NCBI GenBank assembly: GCA_019119355.1
Contig: DWXE01000022.1
Coordinates: 1 to 64,000 of the forward strand
Source of the DNA: Candidatus Eisenbergiella merdigallinarum
GTDB lineage: Bacteria > Bacillota > Clostridia > Lachnospirales > Lachnospiraceae
DNA: 64,000 bases
Direction: 5' to 3'
Shown: positions 1-7,655 of the stretch, in pieces
Numbering within the stretch: the first letter of the stretch is position 1
Layout: each line of letters begins with the position of its first letter
The notes under the pieces: model-generated
What the model saw: the letters and a program-made list of their open reading frames with translations, nothing else
What the model was told of the DNA's origin: nothing
Databases searched by the model: none
Made by a program: the position numbers and the translations under genes

Positions 1-39
1 GTGTAATTCAGTTTCTCTCGTTTTTGTTTTGAATGTAAT

Positions 40-66
40 TTGAGAATGACACTGTAAAAATATAAT
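40..66 (+). promoter_or_regulatory. probable sigma-A promoter
   Basis: A perfect -10 box TATAAT lies at 61-66, with a TTGAGA -35-like box at 40-45. The 15-bp spacer is shorter than ideal. It sits 28 bp upstream of the first gene, which has its own GAGGTG ribosome site. Confidence 0.4.
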
Positions 67-93
67 GGTAGACTTTATATGAGGTGATTAAGA

Positions 94-606
94 ATGCAAA
101 AGGGCAGAATAATTTTTTTGAATGGTGTAACTAGTTCCGGAAAAACGTCAATTGTAGAAGCATTACAGGAACAAGAGGATATATTTTTTTATGTGGTTGC
201 TAACGATTTGTTCGAACAGATGGTGGGAGAAAAATATTTGCAGCAAAATTACTGGAAATATTTGGGCGATGTAATTATTATGATGTATCACACGGTTAAG
301 TTATATTCCGACATGGGAAAGAATGTTTTAATTGACGGAATTTTAGTGGAACGAGAAGAAATAAAACCTCATTACATGCGGTTATTGGAAATATTAAAAG
401 ATAATCCCCTTGATATAGTCGAGGTGTATTGTCCGATAGATGTTTGTAAAAAACGTAATTACATGCGTGATGACAGATATGAAACGCAGTCAGAGGAACA
501 GCTTGAACTAATGGCGAGAAATATAAAGTATAGTTTGAAAGTAGATACCAGTATATATACTTCTTCGGAATGTGCAGACATAATAGTAAAAGAATTGTTT
601 GATTAA
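94..606 (+). CDS. chloramphenicol phosphotransferase-like P-loop kinase
   Basis: This 170-aa P-loop kinase resembles the CPT (chloramphenicol 3-O-phosphotransferase-like) family. The Walker A loop GVTSSGKTS is at residues 11-19, close to the GTSSAGKTS-type loop of that family. A DGILVERE segment near residue 82 and a YCPIDVCKKRN segment near 113 match the substrate-binding and lid regions of small kinases. Length is usual for the family. It is followed 21 bp later by an acetyltransferase, so the two probably form a small operon. The actual substrate is not known; many CPT-like proteins in Firmicutes have not been linked to drug resistance. The gene is AT-rich compared with the second half of the window, suggesting transfer. 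Confidence 0.7.
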   Translation: MQKGRIIFLNGVTSSGKTSIVEALQEQEDIFFYVVANDLFEQMVGEKYLQQNYWKYLGDVIIMMYHTVKLYSDMGKNVLIDGILVEREEIKPHYMRLLEILKDNPLDIVEVYCPIDVCKKRNYMRDDRYETQSEEQLELMARNIKYSLKVDTSIYTSSECADIIVKELFD

Positions 607-627
607 GAGACAAATATGGAGGGCAAT

Positions 628-1122
628 ATGAAAGTACAACTTAGAAAAATGTCAAAGGATGAGTTCGATATTTTTTTGGAAAATAGTATAAATGATTATA
701 CAAATGATTTGATGAAGTCATCAGATATTACGATGGATGAAGCACGTATTCAAGCACAGGGAGAATTTGAGGAAATGCTTCCAAATGGTCTGGAAACCCA
801 GAACAATGTGTTGCGGATTATTGTAGATGTGGATGAACAGAAAGCTGTAGGGACAATTTGGTATCTGTTTGAAATGACAGAAGGCGTAAAACAGGTTTTT
901 TTGAGTGATTTTATTATCAAAGAGGAAGAACGTAGAAAAGGATATGCATCTTCTGCATTGGCAGAAATGGAACAGGATGCACGGCAAAATAATTGTTCAG
1001 AAAGCATTATTTATGTTTGGAATCATAATTTACCAGGAATTAATTTATATACCCAATGTGGTTATGTTACATTTAGGGAAATGGATGATGGAATGTACAT
1101 GAGGAAAGGAATAAAAGGATAG
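628..1122 (+). CDS. GNAT family N-acetyltransferase
   Basis: This 164-aa protein has the GNAT fold, transferring an acetyl group from acetyl-CoA to an amine. The acetyl-CoA binding motif A is visible as EERRKGYASSAL (R/Q-x-x-G-x-A type), followed by the motif B region NLPGINLYTQCGYV. I start it at the ATG at 628 rather than the in-frame ATG at 616, because GGAGGG (618-623) sits at the right distance from 628 and overlaps the earlier ATG. It follows the CPT-like kinase and probably shares its transcript. The substrate cannot be told from sequence. Confidence 0.8.
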   Translation: MKVQLRKMSKDEFDIFLENSINDYTNDLMKSSDITMDEARIQAQGEFEEMLPNGLETQNNVLRIIVDVDEQKAVGTIWYLFEMTEGVKQVFLSDFIIKEEERRKGYASSALAEMEQDARQNNCSESIIYVWNHNLPGINLYTQCGYVTFREMDDGMYMRKGIKG

Positions 1123-1129
1123 TCAGGAT

Positions 1130-1198
1130 ATGAATATAAAAGAATTAACAGATGTGAACCGTCCCCGGCAGCATAGACACCTAAAACGAAAAGATTGA
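1130..1198 (+). other. possible truncated reading frame next to IS end
   Basis: A 22-codon frame starts with ATG at 1130 and ends in a very basic tail (RQHRHLKRKD) whose stop TGA directly abuts the left inverted repeat of the IS element. It could be the stump of a gene cut by the insertion, or chance. I see no other gene in 1123-1279. Confidence 0.15.
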
Positions 1199-1279
1199 CT
1201 GTGTGAAACTTTTTCTGTAAATAGCTATTAGGGCATAGGTCTTCTATGATAAAATTTAAATCATAGGAGGCCTATTATT

Positions 1280-2356
1280 ATGGCAAGAGAAAAGAAACAG
1301 GTACATAAGGTCGTTATGACCGAAGGGAAACGCAGCATTATCCAGCAGCTCCTTCAAGAGTATGACATTCAGTCCGCAGAAGACATTCAGGAGGCACTGA
1401 AAGATCTGCTGGGCGGTACGATCAAAGAAATGATGGAAGCCGAGATGGAGGAACACCCTGGTTATCAGAAATCCCAACGCTCTGATAGTGACGACTACCG
1501 CAATGGATATAAGCGCAAAAGGGTCAACAGCAGCTATGGAACAATGGATATCCAGGTCCCCCAGGATCGTAAATCTGCGTTTGAGCCACAGGTTGTCTGC
1601 AAACGCCAGAAAGATATCTCATCCATTGACCAGAAGATCATCTCCATGTATGCTAAGGGAATGACGATCCGGCAGATTTCAGAAACACTGGAGGATATCT
1701 ACGGATTTGAAGCCTCAGAAGGCTTCATTTTCGACGTAACAGATAAAATCCTACCCTAGAGTGAAGATTGGCAGAAGCGTCCGCTGTCGGAAATTTATCC
1801 GGTACTCTATATCGATGCCATTCATTATTCTGTTCGGGATAATGGGATCATCCGGAAACTGGCAGCCTATGTCATTCCTGGAATCAACATGGATGGCCAA
1901 AAAGAGGTTCTGACCATTCAGGTTGGAGAGAATGAGAGCGCAAAATATTGGCTTTCTGTGCTGAATGAGTTGAAGAATCGCGGAGTAAAAGATATCCTGG
2001 CCCTCTGCGCCGATGGCCTGAGCGGAATCAAAAAAGCAATCGCCGCAGCATATCCAAAAACGGAGTACCAGCGCTGCATCGTACATCAGGTGAGAAATAC
2101 CCTGAAATATGTGGCAGACAAGGACCGCAAGCCATTTGCCAATGATTTAAAGACCATTTATCAGGCGGCATCCGAAGAGCAGGCTCTGGAAGCACTGGAA
2201 AAGGTAACAGAAAAATGGTCCAAAAAATATCCGAATTCCATGAAAAGCTGGAAGCAGAACTGGGATGCAATCTGCCCAATCTTCAAGTTTTCCACAGAGG
2301 TAAGGAAAGTCATTTACACGACAAATATATATAAACCAAGGGCTGAAAGCTCTTAG
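1280..2356 (+). pseudogene. IS256-family (mutator-type) transposase, amber-interrupted and 3'-truncated
   Basis: The two halves, 1280-1759 and 1760-2356, are in the same frame and form one IS256-type DDE transposase split by a TAG at 1757-1759. The first half holds the helical DNA-binding region and the basic NGYKRKRV segment. The second half holds the first catalytic Asp in YPVLYIDAIHYSV (about 1795-1830), the second Asp in LCADGLSGIKKAI, and the HQVRNT and SWKQNWDAI blocks. The frame stops being transposase after VIYTTN. The usual IESLNSQYRK-type C-terminal block of roughly 50-60 residues is absent and replaced by a short tail ending at 2356. Both defects point to a dead copy. Confidence 0.85.
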
Positions 2357-2371
2357 ATCAGCTTTCAGCCC
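2340..2371 (+). terminator. hairpin at the 3' end of the IS transposase
   Basis: A perfect 12-bp stem, GGGCTGAAAGCT (2340-2351) and AGCTTTCAGCCC (2360-2371), closes an 8-nt loop. There is no T-tract, so it may be a subterminal structure of the IS rather than a terminator. It overlaps the last codons of the truncated transposase. Confidence 0.4.
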
Positions 2372-2396
2372 AACAATTATCATAGAAGATCTGAAA

Positions 2397-2981
2397 TTAC
2401 AGAGATTTTTTCACAGGCTCTTTCCATTGATAGTTGTTATTTTTCTTGTCGTTTCCCTTTTCATCAACATCACTACTGGTAGCAGGCCAGTTAATCTTCC
2501 ATTCAAAATATTCGTCCTCTGAAATTTCTCCATTCTTTAGCTGTTCTTTCCGCAAACACCATTCACGCAGAAATTCATTTACCAGCCCATAATCAATCCA
2601 CATACCCACAGGAGCATGAGCAGGCCATTCGTCACTATCATTATAGCGAACAGACTTATCATCAGAAGCGTTGCACTTGCCGGAATTACGGACAAGCTGA
2701 AACAGATGGAAGGTGTTGCGGTAGTCCTCGTCAAGCCAGAAAAAAGTCTGCATAATGTCCTCGGCGCAGCCGGGAGCTTCGATAATAAAATTGATATAGT
2801 TGACATTCAAAATCTTGGCAATTTCCATGAGAGTGTCTTTTTTGGGAACACGATAGCCGGATTCATATTGTGCTACACGAACATCAGCGTTGCGTTCCTC
2901 ATATCCCAGCTTCAAGCCTAGCTCCCGTTGTGTTAATCCCCGAAATGTGCGGATTCTCTTTATCCGTTCTCCTAATACCAT
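2397..2981 (-). CDS. XRE-family helix-turn-helix regulator
   Basis: The N-terminal 60 residues are a Cro/CI-type helix-turn-helix domain (LGERIKRIRTFRGLTQRELG, then VAQYESGYRVPKKDTLMEIA). They are followed by a C-terminal region of about 130 residues with WPAHAPVGMWIDYG and LREWCLRKEQLKNGEISEDEYFEWK, as in regulators carried by Clostridia integrative elements. I prefer the ATG at 2981, because AAAGGA is spaced about 9 nt from it; the ATG at 2987 is only 3 nt away. The last five codons and the stop lie inside the right inverted repeat of the adjacent IS256-type element, so the native C-terminus has probably been replaced by IS sequence. Confidence 0.75.
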   Translation of the reverse strand: MVLGERIKRIRTFRGLTQRELGLKLGYEERNADVRVAQYESGYRVPKKDTLMEIAKILNVNYINFIIEAPGCAEDIMQTFFWLDEDYRNTFHLFQLVRNSGKCNASDDKSVRYNDSDEWPAHAPVGMWIDYGLVNEFLREWCLRKEQLKNGEISEDEYFEWKINWPATSSDVDEKGNDKKNNNYQWKEPVKKSL

Positions 2982-3003
2982 AATCATGTGTCCTTTCTGA
3001 AAA

Positions 3004-3510
3004 TCATAATGATTGTTTAGAAACTACCATATTACATCTGCTCCATAACTCGTCTTGATATGAGAATACATCTTTATCAATGTTTCTTTCAATAAAGCCA
3101 GCTTTTTTGTAACATTGTTTTGCTAAAATGTTTTCGTTGAAAACATTCAGTTGAACCGTCTCTGCACCGGTTATCTGAAAAGCATATTGCAGAGCTAAAT
3201 TCAACATTTCTTTTCCGTAACCCTTTTTCCTTTTTGTACTATCAACGATTACGAATTTTAGAAAACCCATATTGTTTTCTGTATTGACAGAATAACAAAA
3301 GAAGCCTGCAGCTTGTCCGCTGTTTTCAGTTGCTATATAAGCACCGTCTGTCCAGTCCATTGCGTTTTTCTCTAAAAAATCATGGAAAGATTTTGGTGTC
3401 ATGGGGTATGGTAAAAGATTAGCACACCAAAAGGCATGAGTTCTTTCATTATCAATCCATTTTGATAAACATTCATAATCTTTATTTGCAATATATGGTC
3501 GAATTCTCAT
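3004..3510 (-). CDS. GNAT family N-acetyltransferase
   Basis: A 168-aa GNAT acetyltransferase. The motif A region reads FVIVDSTKRKKGYGKEML (acetyl-CoA pyrophosphate loop R-K-x-G-Y-G), and the motif B region is ENILAKQCYKKAGF. The N-terminus (RPYIANKDYECLSKWI) is typical of small-molecule acetyltransferases. The ribosome site is AAAGGAT. It follows the next acetyltransferase gene upstream by 22 bp on the same strand, so both are read from the promoter at 4044-4072. Substrate unknown. Confidence 0.8.
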   Translation of the reverse strand: MRIRPYIANKDYECLSKWIDNERTHAFWCANLLPYPMTPKSFHDFLEKNAMDWTDGAYIATENSGQAAGFFCYSVNTENNMGFLKFVIVDSTKRKKGYGKEMLNLALQYAFQITGAETVQLNVFNENILAKQCYKKAGFIERNIDKDVFSYQDELWSRCNMVVSKQSL

Positions 3511-3532
3511 AAATGGAATATCCTTTCTCTGA

Positions 3533-4006
3533 TTATAAGTGGTTCACCATAATATATTCTTCCTTATTCTCACTTACAATTTCAAAACATATTTTTCGAT
3601 ATATTTCAGCTGCATAATTAGCCTTTTGAACGGAAAGCGAAACACGTTTATAACCATGTGTTTTCAACAAAGACAGCATTTCTTTCATCATATTAGTTCC
3701 TATCCCCTGTCCTCGGTATTCTTTATACAGAGAGATTGCAAGGGAGGGAGTTTCGTCATCAATATGTCCGTAATCATTCATAATGCGTATCCAAACAGCA
3801 CCAATGATTTTTCCCTCAATTTCTGCGACTAATGCAAAATCATCTTTTAACGCTCCGAAACGTTCTACATAAATTTGCAATTCGGGAGAAGCAATAATAT
3901 CTCTTGGTGGCGGCTTTATACCGTCTGGAATAAAAATAGCTTCATATAGAAAATCGCTCAATAGCGGATATTCCGGCACGGTCATTTTTCGTATCGTATA
4001 TTCCAT
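3533..4006 (-). CDS. GNAT family N-acetyltransferase
   Basis: A 157-aa GNAT protein with the canonical pantetheine loop YRGQGIGTNMM (motif A) and NYAAEIYRKICFEIV near the C-terminus (motif B). LVAEIEGKIIGAVWIR is the central beta-strand pair. A good AAGGAGGG ribosome site precedes the ATG. First gene of a two-gene acetyltransferase operon; not recognisably similar to its neighbour beyond the fold. Confidence 0.8.
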   Translation of the reverse strand: MEYTIRKMTVPEYPLLSDFLYEAIFIPDGIKPPPRDIIASPELQIYVERFGALKDDFALVAEIEGKIIGAVWIRIMNDYGHIDDETPSLAISLYKEYRGQGIGTNMMKEMLSLLKTHGYKRVSLSVQKANYAAEIYRKICFEIVSENKEEYIMVNHL

Positions 4007-4043
4007 AAAGCCCTCCTTATAAAATGGCTATCCCGTTTCCTGC

Positions 4044-4072
4044 ATTGTAGCACATCTAAAATAATACAGCAA
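4044..4072 (-). promoter_or_regulatory. sigma-A promoter for the two acetyltransferases
   Basis: On the minus strand TTGCTG (4067-4072) and TACAAT (4044-4049) are separated by exactly 17 bp. It lies about 40 bp upstream of the start codon at 4006. Confidence 0.6.
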
Positions 4073-4112
4073 CAAAAACTTATCATAAATGCTAAATTTA
4101 ACAAAAAAGCTA

Positions 4113-4141
4113 TTGACAATAACAGAAATGTTAAGTATACT
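4113..4141 (+). promoter_or_regulatory. sigma-A promoter with embedded palindromic operator
   Basis: TTGACA (4113-4118) and TATACT (4136-4141) are separated by 17 bp. A small palindrome, TAACA-GAAA-TGTTA (4120-4133), fills the spacer, a place typical for repression by an XRE-type protein. The downstream HTH gene is a plausible repressor. Drives the block at 4147-5617. Confidence 0.65.
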
Positions 4142-4146
4142 GAAAA

Positions 4147-4343
4147 AATGATTTATTTGTAACAGCCGGAGAAGTAGCGCAGGAATTAGGTGTTTCCAAA
4201 CCATTTGCTTATAAGCTGGTGCAGCAGATGAACGAAGAACTGGAAGCGGAAGGATTTATCACAATCGCCGGACGGTGAGCAGAAAATACTATGAAGAAAA
4301 GTTTTATGGTATGGCGCAGGCGAAAGGAGTGTATGAAAACTAG
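4147..4343 (+). pseudogene. frameshifted ICE-type helix-turn-helix/excisionase-like gene
   Basis: Translation from 4147 gives TAGEVAQELGVSKPFAYKLV and then NEELEAEGFITIAGR, the sequence of the small DNA-binding (excisionase-like) proteins of Lachnospiraceae integrative elements. A TGA then appears at 4274-4276. Restoring one G (CGGTGAGC to CGGGTGAGC) gives VSRKYYEEKFYG, the usual end of the family, and the frame closes with TAG at 4341-4343. No in-frame start codon is visible, so the 5' end is damaged too. A relic of a conjugative element. Confidence 0.65.
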
Positions 4344-4563
4344 AGTAAAGGAATTAAGAACAGCGGCGAAAATGACACAGCAGCAGTTGGCTGATTTGAT
4401 TCATGTTTCGTCAAGAAGAATTATCTCAATAGAAAAGGGACAATATAGCCCATCTCTTATGCTTGCTTATAGAATGGCGCAGGTATTTGATGTGACTATT
4501 GAGGACTTATGTTGCTTAAAAGAACACAAAGAATTGGAGGATAAGCAATATGAAAATTTATAA
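4333..4563 (+). CDS. small XRE-family transcriptional regulator
   Basis: The 76-aa product is essentially one Cro/CI-type HTH domain: RVKELRTAAKMTQQQLADLI, then SRRIISIEKGQYSPSLMLAYRMAQVF. The ATG at 4333 is preferred over an upstream ATG at 4291, because AAAGGAG lies just before it and the homologous domain begins there. It overlaps the next gene by 14 bp. Pairs of this kind of HTH protein and a small membrane protein are common in Firmicutes, where the HTH protein probably represses the pair. The palindrome in the promoter at 4113-4141 is a possible binding site. Confidence 0.8.
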   Translation: MKTRVKELRTAAKMTQQQLADLIHVSSRRIISIEKGQYSPSLMLAYRMAQVFDVTIEDLCCLKEHKELEDKQYENL

Positions 4564-4969
4564 CAAAAAGGTATTTGCTTCGGGTGTTTTTGAGATGGCT
4601 TTGGGCTTGTTGCTTTTGATAACAAGTATTACGAGACAGGACTTGGATATAAATTCCATCATCTTGATAGTAGCGTTATTTGCCTTCGGATTTGGCTCAA
4701 TTATACGAAGTATATCACAGCGGATGGCTAAAGAGGATAAGCTGGAAGAACTGGACGAAAGAAACCGCCTGATTGCGCTAAAATCAAAAAGTAAATCTTT
4801 TCGGCTTATGCAGATTATATCGTTTATGCTTATGATTGCTTTAATGGTAATGGGGAAGGTATCTGGTTACGAAGGGTTTATTGCGATGGGAGTAGGATTG
4901 GCATTTGCCTTTGCTATTTCAATGTTCGCAGAAATTTTCACTTATATGTATTACGAATCTAAAAATTAG
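4550..4969 (+). CDS. small membrane protein of an HTH/membrane pair
   Basis: A 139-aa protein with about four predicted membrane helices, in two hairpins (residues 10-30, 38-58 and about 85-105, 110-132). A charged cytoplasmic segment in the middle contains EELDERNRLIALKSKSKS. This DERN-x-x-I-x-x-K pattern is typical of DUF2178-like or DUF3796-like proteins that sit beside small HTH regulators. No catalytic residues are seen. It overlaps the HTH gene, so the two are translationally coupled. Confidence 0.6.
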   Translation: MKIYNKKVFASGVFEMALGLLLLITSITRQDLDINSIILIVALFAFGFGSIIRSISQRMAKEDKLEELDERNRLIALKSKSKSFRLMQIISFMLMIALMVMGKVSGYEGFIAMGVGLAFAFAISMFAEIFTYMYYESKN

Positions 4970-4983
4970 GAGGAAATTGTGGT

Positions 4984-5280
4984 ATGAAACAGCCGTCGAG
5001 ACAAAGACCAATAAAGGATGAACGTGATGAGCAGATAGATACTCATTCAAAAAGTGAAGCATTGGATTTTATGATAGCTGCTACACAAGTTTTGACAATT
5101 ATATGTCTCATTAAAAGAAATCCGGCATGGAAGGGAAGTCTCGCACTTCTGTTTATTGGTGGAGCTGCCCGGTTATTTTATAAATACGATAAATATGAGG
5201 AAAAACCATATATTCAGGTGGGCATTGTGTTAGGGCTGATAGGTATAGCACTATTTGTATGGTTTGGAATTACTGGATAG
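4984..5280 (+). CDS. small membrane protein (DUF6442-like)
   Basis: A 98-aa protein with a charged N-terminus (KDERDEQIDTHSKSEAL) followed by two or three hydrophobic segments (FMIAATQVLTIICLI, SLALLFIGGAARLF, VGIVLGLIGIALFVWFG). The DERDE start resembles the family of small membrane partners of XRE regulators; I name DUF6442 only as a likely match. RBS AGGAGG lies upstream. Third gene of the 4333-5617 operon. Confidence 0.5.
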   Translation: MKQPSRQRPIKDERDEQIDTHSKSEALDFMIAATQVLTIICLIKRNPAWKGSLALLFIGGAARLFYKYDKYEEKPYIQVGIVLGLIGIALFVWFGITG

Positions 5281-5293
5281 AGAGGTGCGCAAT

Positions 5294-5617
5294 ATGGAAG
5301 ATAGACTTGTTCATTTGGCATTGGAGCAGATTGCAGAAGCAATGGGACATTCTAATAGCAACCCGCTGTCTACCAGCCTGTTGTGTCTTGAACATGGAAT
5401 TAGTTTTGATGAAATGGGAAAGATCATGGTTGCTTTTAATCAGATTTTGAGAAAAAAGAAATTTGAAGATTTAGAGGTTGCTGATTTTCGGCAGGCGCTG
5501 GAAGAAGTCACGCCGGTAGCAAAGGATTTTGCTGATTCTGTAGTAGTTGCATTTATTAAGGCATATGCAAGGAACCACATTGCCGAATTGGTGCCATTTG
5601 TCAGAACGCTAGATTAA
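5294..5617 (+). CDS. hypothetical helical protein
   Basis: Not recognised. The 107-aa product is predicted to be mostly helical and soluble, with no motifs I can name (EDRLVHLALEQIAEAMG at the start, AFIKAYARNHIAELVPFVRTLD at the end). I start it at 5294, where AGAGG lies upstream; the frame extends further up but overlaps the previous gene. It closes the small operon of the HTH regulator. A short 7-bp hairpin (5680-5698) with a weak T-rich tail follows in the 218-bp gap. Confidence 0.55.
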   Translation: MEDRLVHLALEQIAEAMGHSNSNPLSTSLLCLEHGISFDEMGKIMVAFNQILRKKKFEDLEVADFRQALEEVTPVAKDFADSVVVAFIKAYARNHIAELVPFVRTLD

Positions 5618-5761
5618 AAAGAAGTTCTTTATGTTATGCTTTAGACGTAATGGAAATGCTTATTTTCAAGGCTTTTTATACACAAATGTGATTTGTGTGA
5701 TACTTTTATCGGGAAACGAAGAAAATGACTTCTATTGCGTAACAGGGCAGTGAAAAGTGGG

Positions 5762-5790
5762 TTGTGTTGCCATATGTTTTCGGTTATAAT
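5762..5790 (+). promoter_or_regulatory. probable promoter of the DUF2806 gene
   Basis: A perfect TATAAT at 5785-5790, with a weak TTGTGT at 5762-5767 and a 17-bp spacer. AAAGGGGGAG follows as ribosome site before the ATG at 5836. Confidence 0.45.
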
Positions 5791-5835
5791 TATTAAAATG
5801 GTTCTGTATTACGGTAAGATAAAAGGGGGAGTACG

Positions 5836-6831
5836 ATGGGGGCGACTGAAATAGTTCAAGCGCTTGTATCACCTGCGGAGAAGCTAATAGATGCTGTATC
5901 TGGAGCGATTGGAAAAGCGTATGAGCCAAAACATGTTAGGAAGATGGCGGATGCTAAAGCATATGAACTTAAACTGATATCAGAAACTGTTAGAAATAAT
6001 AGTGATGTGCCGATCGTCTACGATTCAACAGGAGTATCCATAGATACCAGTAATTTCGAAGAAATAGCAAAACGAGCCTCGAATCGATTAGCATATCAGG
6101 AGATTGCTAAGCAACAAAATATAGAAGCGGTTGTAGACAACGCCTATGAAGAATTGGAAAAAGTTGAAAGCGTTAGTAGTGAGCCAGTAAAACCTGATTG
6201 GATGATTCGATTTTTTAATTCAGTAGAAGATATAAGCGATGAAGATATGCAAAAGATATGGGGACGTATTTTAGCCGGAGAAATCAAGGAACCAAATTCT
6301 TATTCATATCGCACACTTGAAAAACTTAAAAATATGACACAGAAAGAAGCGGAGTGTTTTCAATTAGTGTCATCATTAGCATTACAAAGTTCTGGGAGAT
6401 ATTTTATTTTAAGTGATAATGAATTAATGCATAAATATGATGTATATTTTCCGCATATTTTGAAACTTGAAGAATGTGGTTTGATGAGTATGCAAAATTT
6501 AACTCTAACACTTCATGTTTCTGGCAGTCAAATGGATATCATATATGATTCTGGAATTGTTGGAATCATTAAAGGAAAAGATGAAACTCCCCGGAAGGTT
6601 GTTTTAGAAATTTATACTTTTACCGAGAGTGGAAAACAATTGATATCAGCAATAAAAACAAAGGAAAAAACTCAATATATAATAGATTGTCTTGACCATA
6701 TACGTAAAAATAACCAGATGATTAGTGTTACGGCGCATACAATAAATTATATTGATGATAAAGGAAAGATAAACTATAATCAAAAAGATATTTTGACTGT
6801 TGAGGAAGCAAATCAAGAAGGAAATTGTTGA
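5836..6831 (+). CDS. DUF2806 domain-containing protein
   Basis: This 331-aa protein matches the DUF2806 layout. An amphipathic N-terminus (TEIVQALVSPAEKLIDAVSGAIGKAYEP) is followed by a helical stretch. The conserved core DWMIRFFNSVEDISDEDMQKIWGRILAGEI (first residues near 121) is then followed by SYSYRTLEKLKNMTQKEAECF and a C-terminal winged-helix-like half. The function is unknown; such proteins are often found in accessory regions, and a role in phage defence is only a guess. It is a single gene with its own promoter, ending at the strong terminator at 6968-7004. AT-rich like its surroundings. Confidence 0.7.
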   Translation: MGATEIVQALVSPAEKLIDAVSGAIGKAYEPKHVRKMADAKAYELKLISETVRNNSDVPIVYDSTGVSIDTSNFEEIAKRASNRLAYQEIAKQQNIEAVVDNAYEELEKVESVSSEPVKPDWMIRFFNSVEDISDEDMQKIWGRILAGEIKEPNSYSYRTLEKLKNMTQKEAECFQLVSSLALQSSGRYFILSDNELMHKYDVYFPHILKLEECGLMSMQNLTLTLHVSGSQMDIIYDSGIVGIIKGKDETPRKVVLEIYTFTESGKQLISAIKTKEKTQYIIDCLDHIRKNNQMISVTAHTINYIDDKGKINYNQKDILTVEEANQEGNC

Positions 6832-6967
6832 TACTATTTTGATACTAAAAAATCCGCAAACGCTGTGTGGTTGGGAAAAAGCATAGAAAATGAGCAAAGA
6901 TATAGAAAAATACTAAACATATATGCTTAGTATTTGAAATAACTTGCCGAGTTTGAATAACGGACCG

Positions 6968-7005
6968 CCCCCGGAAATGCTGATATAACGGGCATTTCCG
7001 GGGGT
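6968..7005 (+). terminator. intrinsic terminator
   Basis: A perfect 13-bp stem, CCCCCGGAAATGC (6968-6980) and GCATTTCCGGGGG (6992-7004), is followed by TCTTTTAT. It ends the DUF2806 transcript. Confidence 0.75.
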
Positions 7006-7028
7006 CTTTTATGCGGTATGGCTCTAAT

Positions 7029-7080
7029 TATTCACGACAATAGGAAGTATGCGGAGCGAAATTTCTATTGTATGTGAATA
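7029..7080. repeat. imperfect palindrome of unknown role
   Basis: Arms TATTCACGACAATAG (7029-7043) and CTATTGTATGTGAATA (7065-7080) pair with few mismatches around a 21-nt centre. There is no T-tract. It could be a recombination-site remnant or a bidirectional terminator between the DUF2806 gene and the minus-strand gene ending at 7113. Confidence 0.35.
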
Positions 7081-7112
7081 TTGGAAATGCGGCGGATATC
7101 ATGGTCTCTGTC

Positions 7113-7655
7113 TTATTTCTTTTTGCGTAGCTTTAATACAAGGTGGTTCTTCATGGCAGCCTCTTGAAGTAAAATGGATGCACGGGCAGATTTTTCTTTT
7201 AATGTGAGATTTGGAGTGTTCTCATCTAATTCAGATACAATATTTTCCAAATCGTTTAAATCCAGCAAATTGACTGCAACACAAAACAGAGTTTTCTTGC
7301 GTCCGTCATTGTAAGTATCCAGAAGATGATTTAGCAGAGTCTTTTTTCGCTGCTGTTCTGCTGAGTAAAGTTCTATCCCCAGTTTCTTAAATTTTTCCAT
7401 ATCCTGCTTTTGATGTTGGTGTGTGATAAAAGAATCAAATTCATCTATGTTATCATATTTTTCGCAGGAATAATTTTTGCATTGGAAACAATATTCTACA
7501 TTTTCATGCTGTAAACTGCATTTCGCTATGGAACAGGCTTGATTCCCTTCTCCACCTCCGCAACCGGGACAGTATTGATTCAGATTCATAGAGCATAAGC
7601 CACAATTCAATCCACATAGGGAAAACGATAAATTTTCTCTTTTGAAATCTCTCAT
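7113..7655 (-). CDS. DUF3795 cysteine-rich protein
   Basis: The 180-aa protein starts with a cysteine-rich metal-binding region typical of DUF3795: LCGLNCGLCSMNLNQYCPGCGGG, then SIAKCSLQHENVEYCFQCKNYSCEKY, about ten Cys within the first 70 residues. The rest is helical and charged. The role of the family is not established; a zinc- or iron-sulfur-binding site is likely. RBS AGGAGG stands 6 nt before the ATG. A second family member is at 11380-11772, and a related Cys-rich protein at 13358-13825. Confidence 0.7.
   Translation of the reverse strand: MRDFKRENLSFSLCGLNCGLCSMNLNQYCPGCGGGEGNQACSIAKCSLQHENVEYCFQCKNYSCEKYDNIDEFDSFITHQHQKQDMEKFKKLGIELYSAEQQRKKTLLNHLLDTYNDGRKKTLFCVAVNLLDLNDLENIVSELDENTPNLTLKEKSARASILLQEAAMKNHLVLKLRKKK

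Larger units (their letters stand above)
1199..2416 (+). mobile_element. degenerate IS256-family insertion sequence
   Basis: The element is bounded by imperfect terminal inverted repeats: CTGTGTGAAACTTTTTCTGT at 1199-1218 on the left, and the reverse complement of 2396-2416 (CTGTGAAAAAATCTCTGTAAT) on the right. A second matching pair, TCTTCTATGATAA and its complement, lies just inside near 1239-1251 and 2378-2390. The transposase inside has a nonsense codon and has lost its 3' end, so the copy should not move by itself. No convincing 8-9 bp target duplication is visible at these boundaries, so the ends may have been altered or my outer limits may be off by a few bases. Confidence 0.75.

Noticed and set aside
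1757-1759. Possible recoding of TAG as sense, because two genes carry in-frame amber codons
   Set aside because: Several intact genes here end with TAG (for example at 1122, 5280, 23966, 32985 and 55433), so TAG works as a stop. The two cases are independent mutations.
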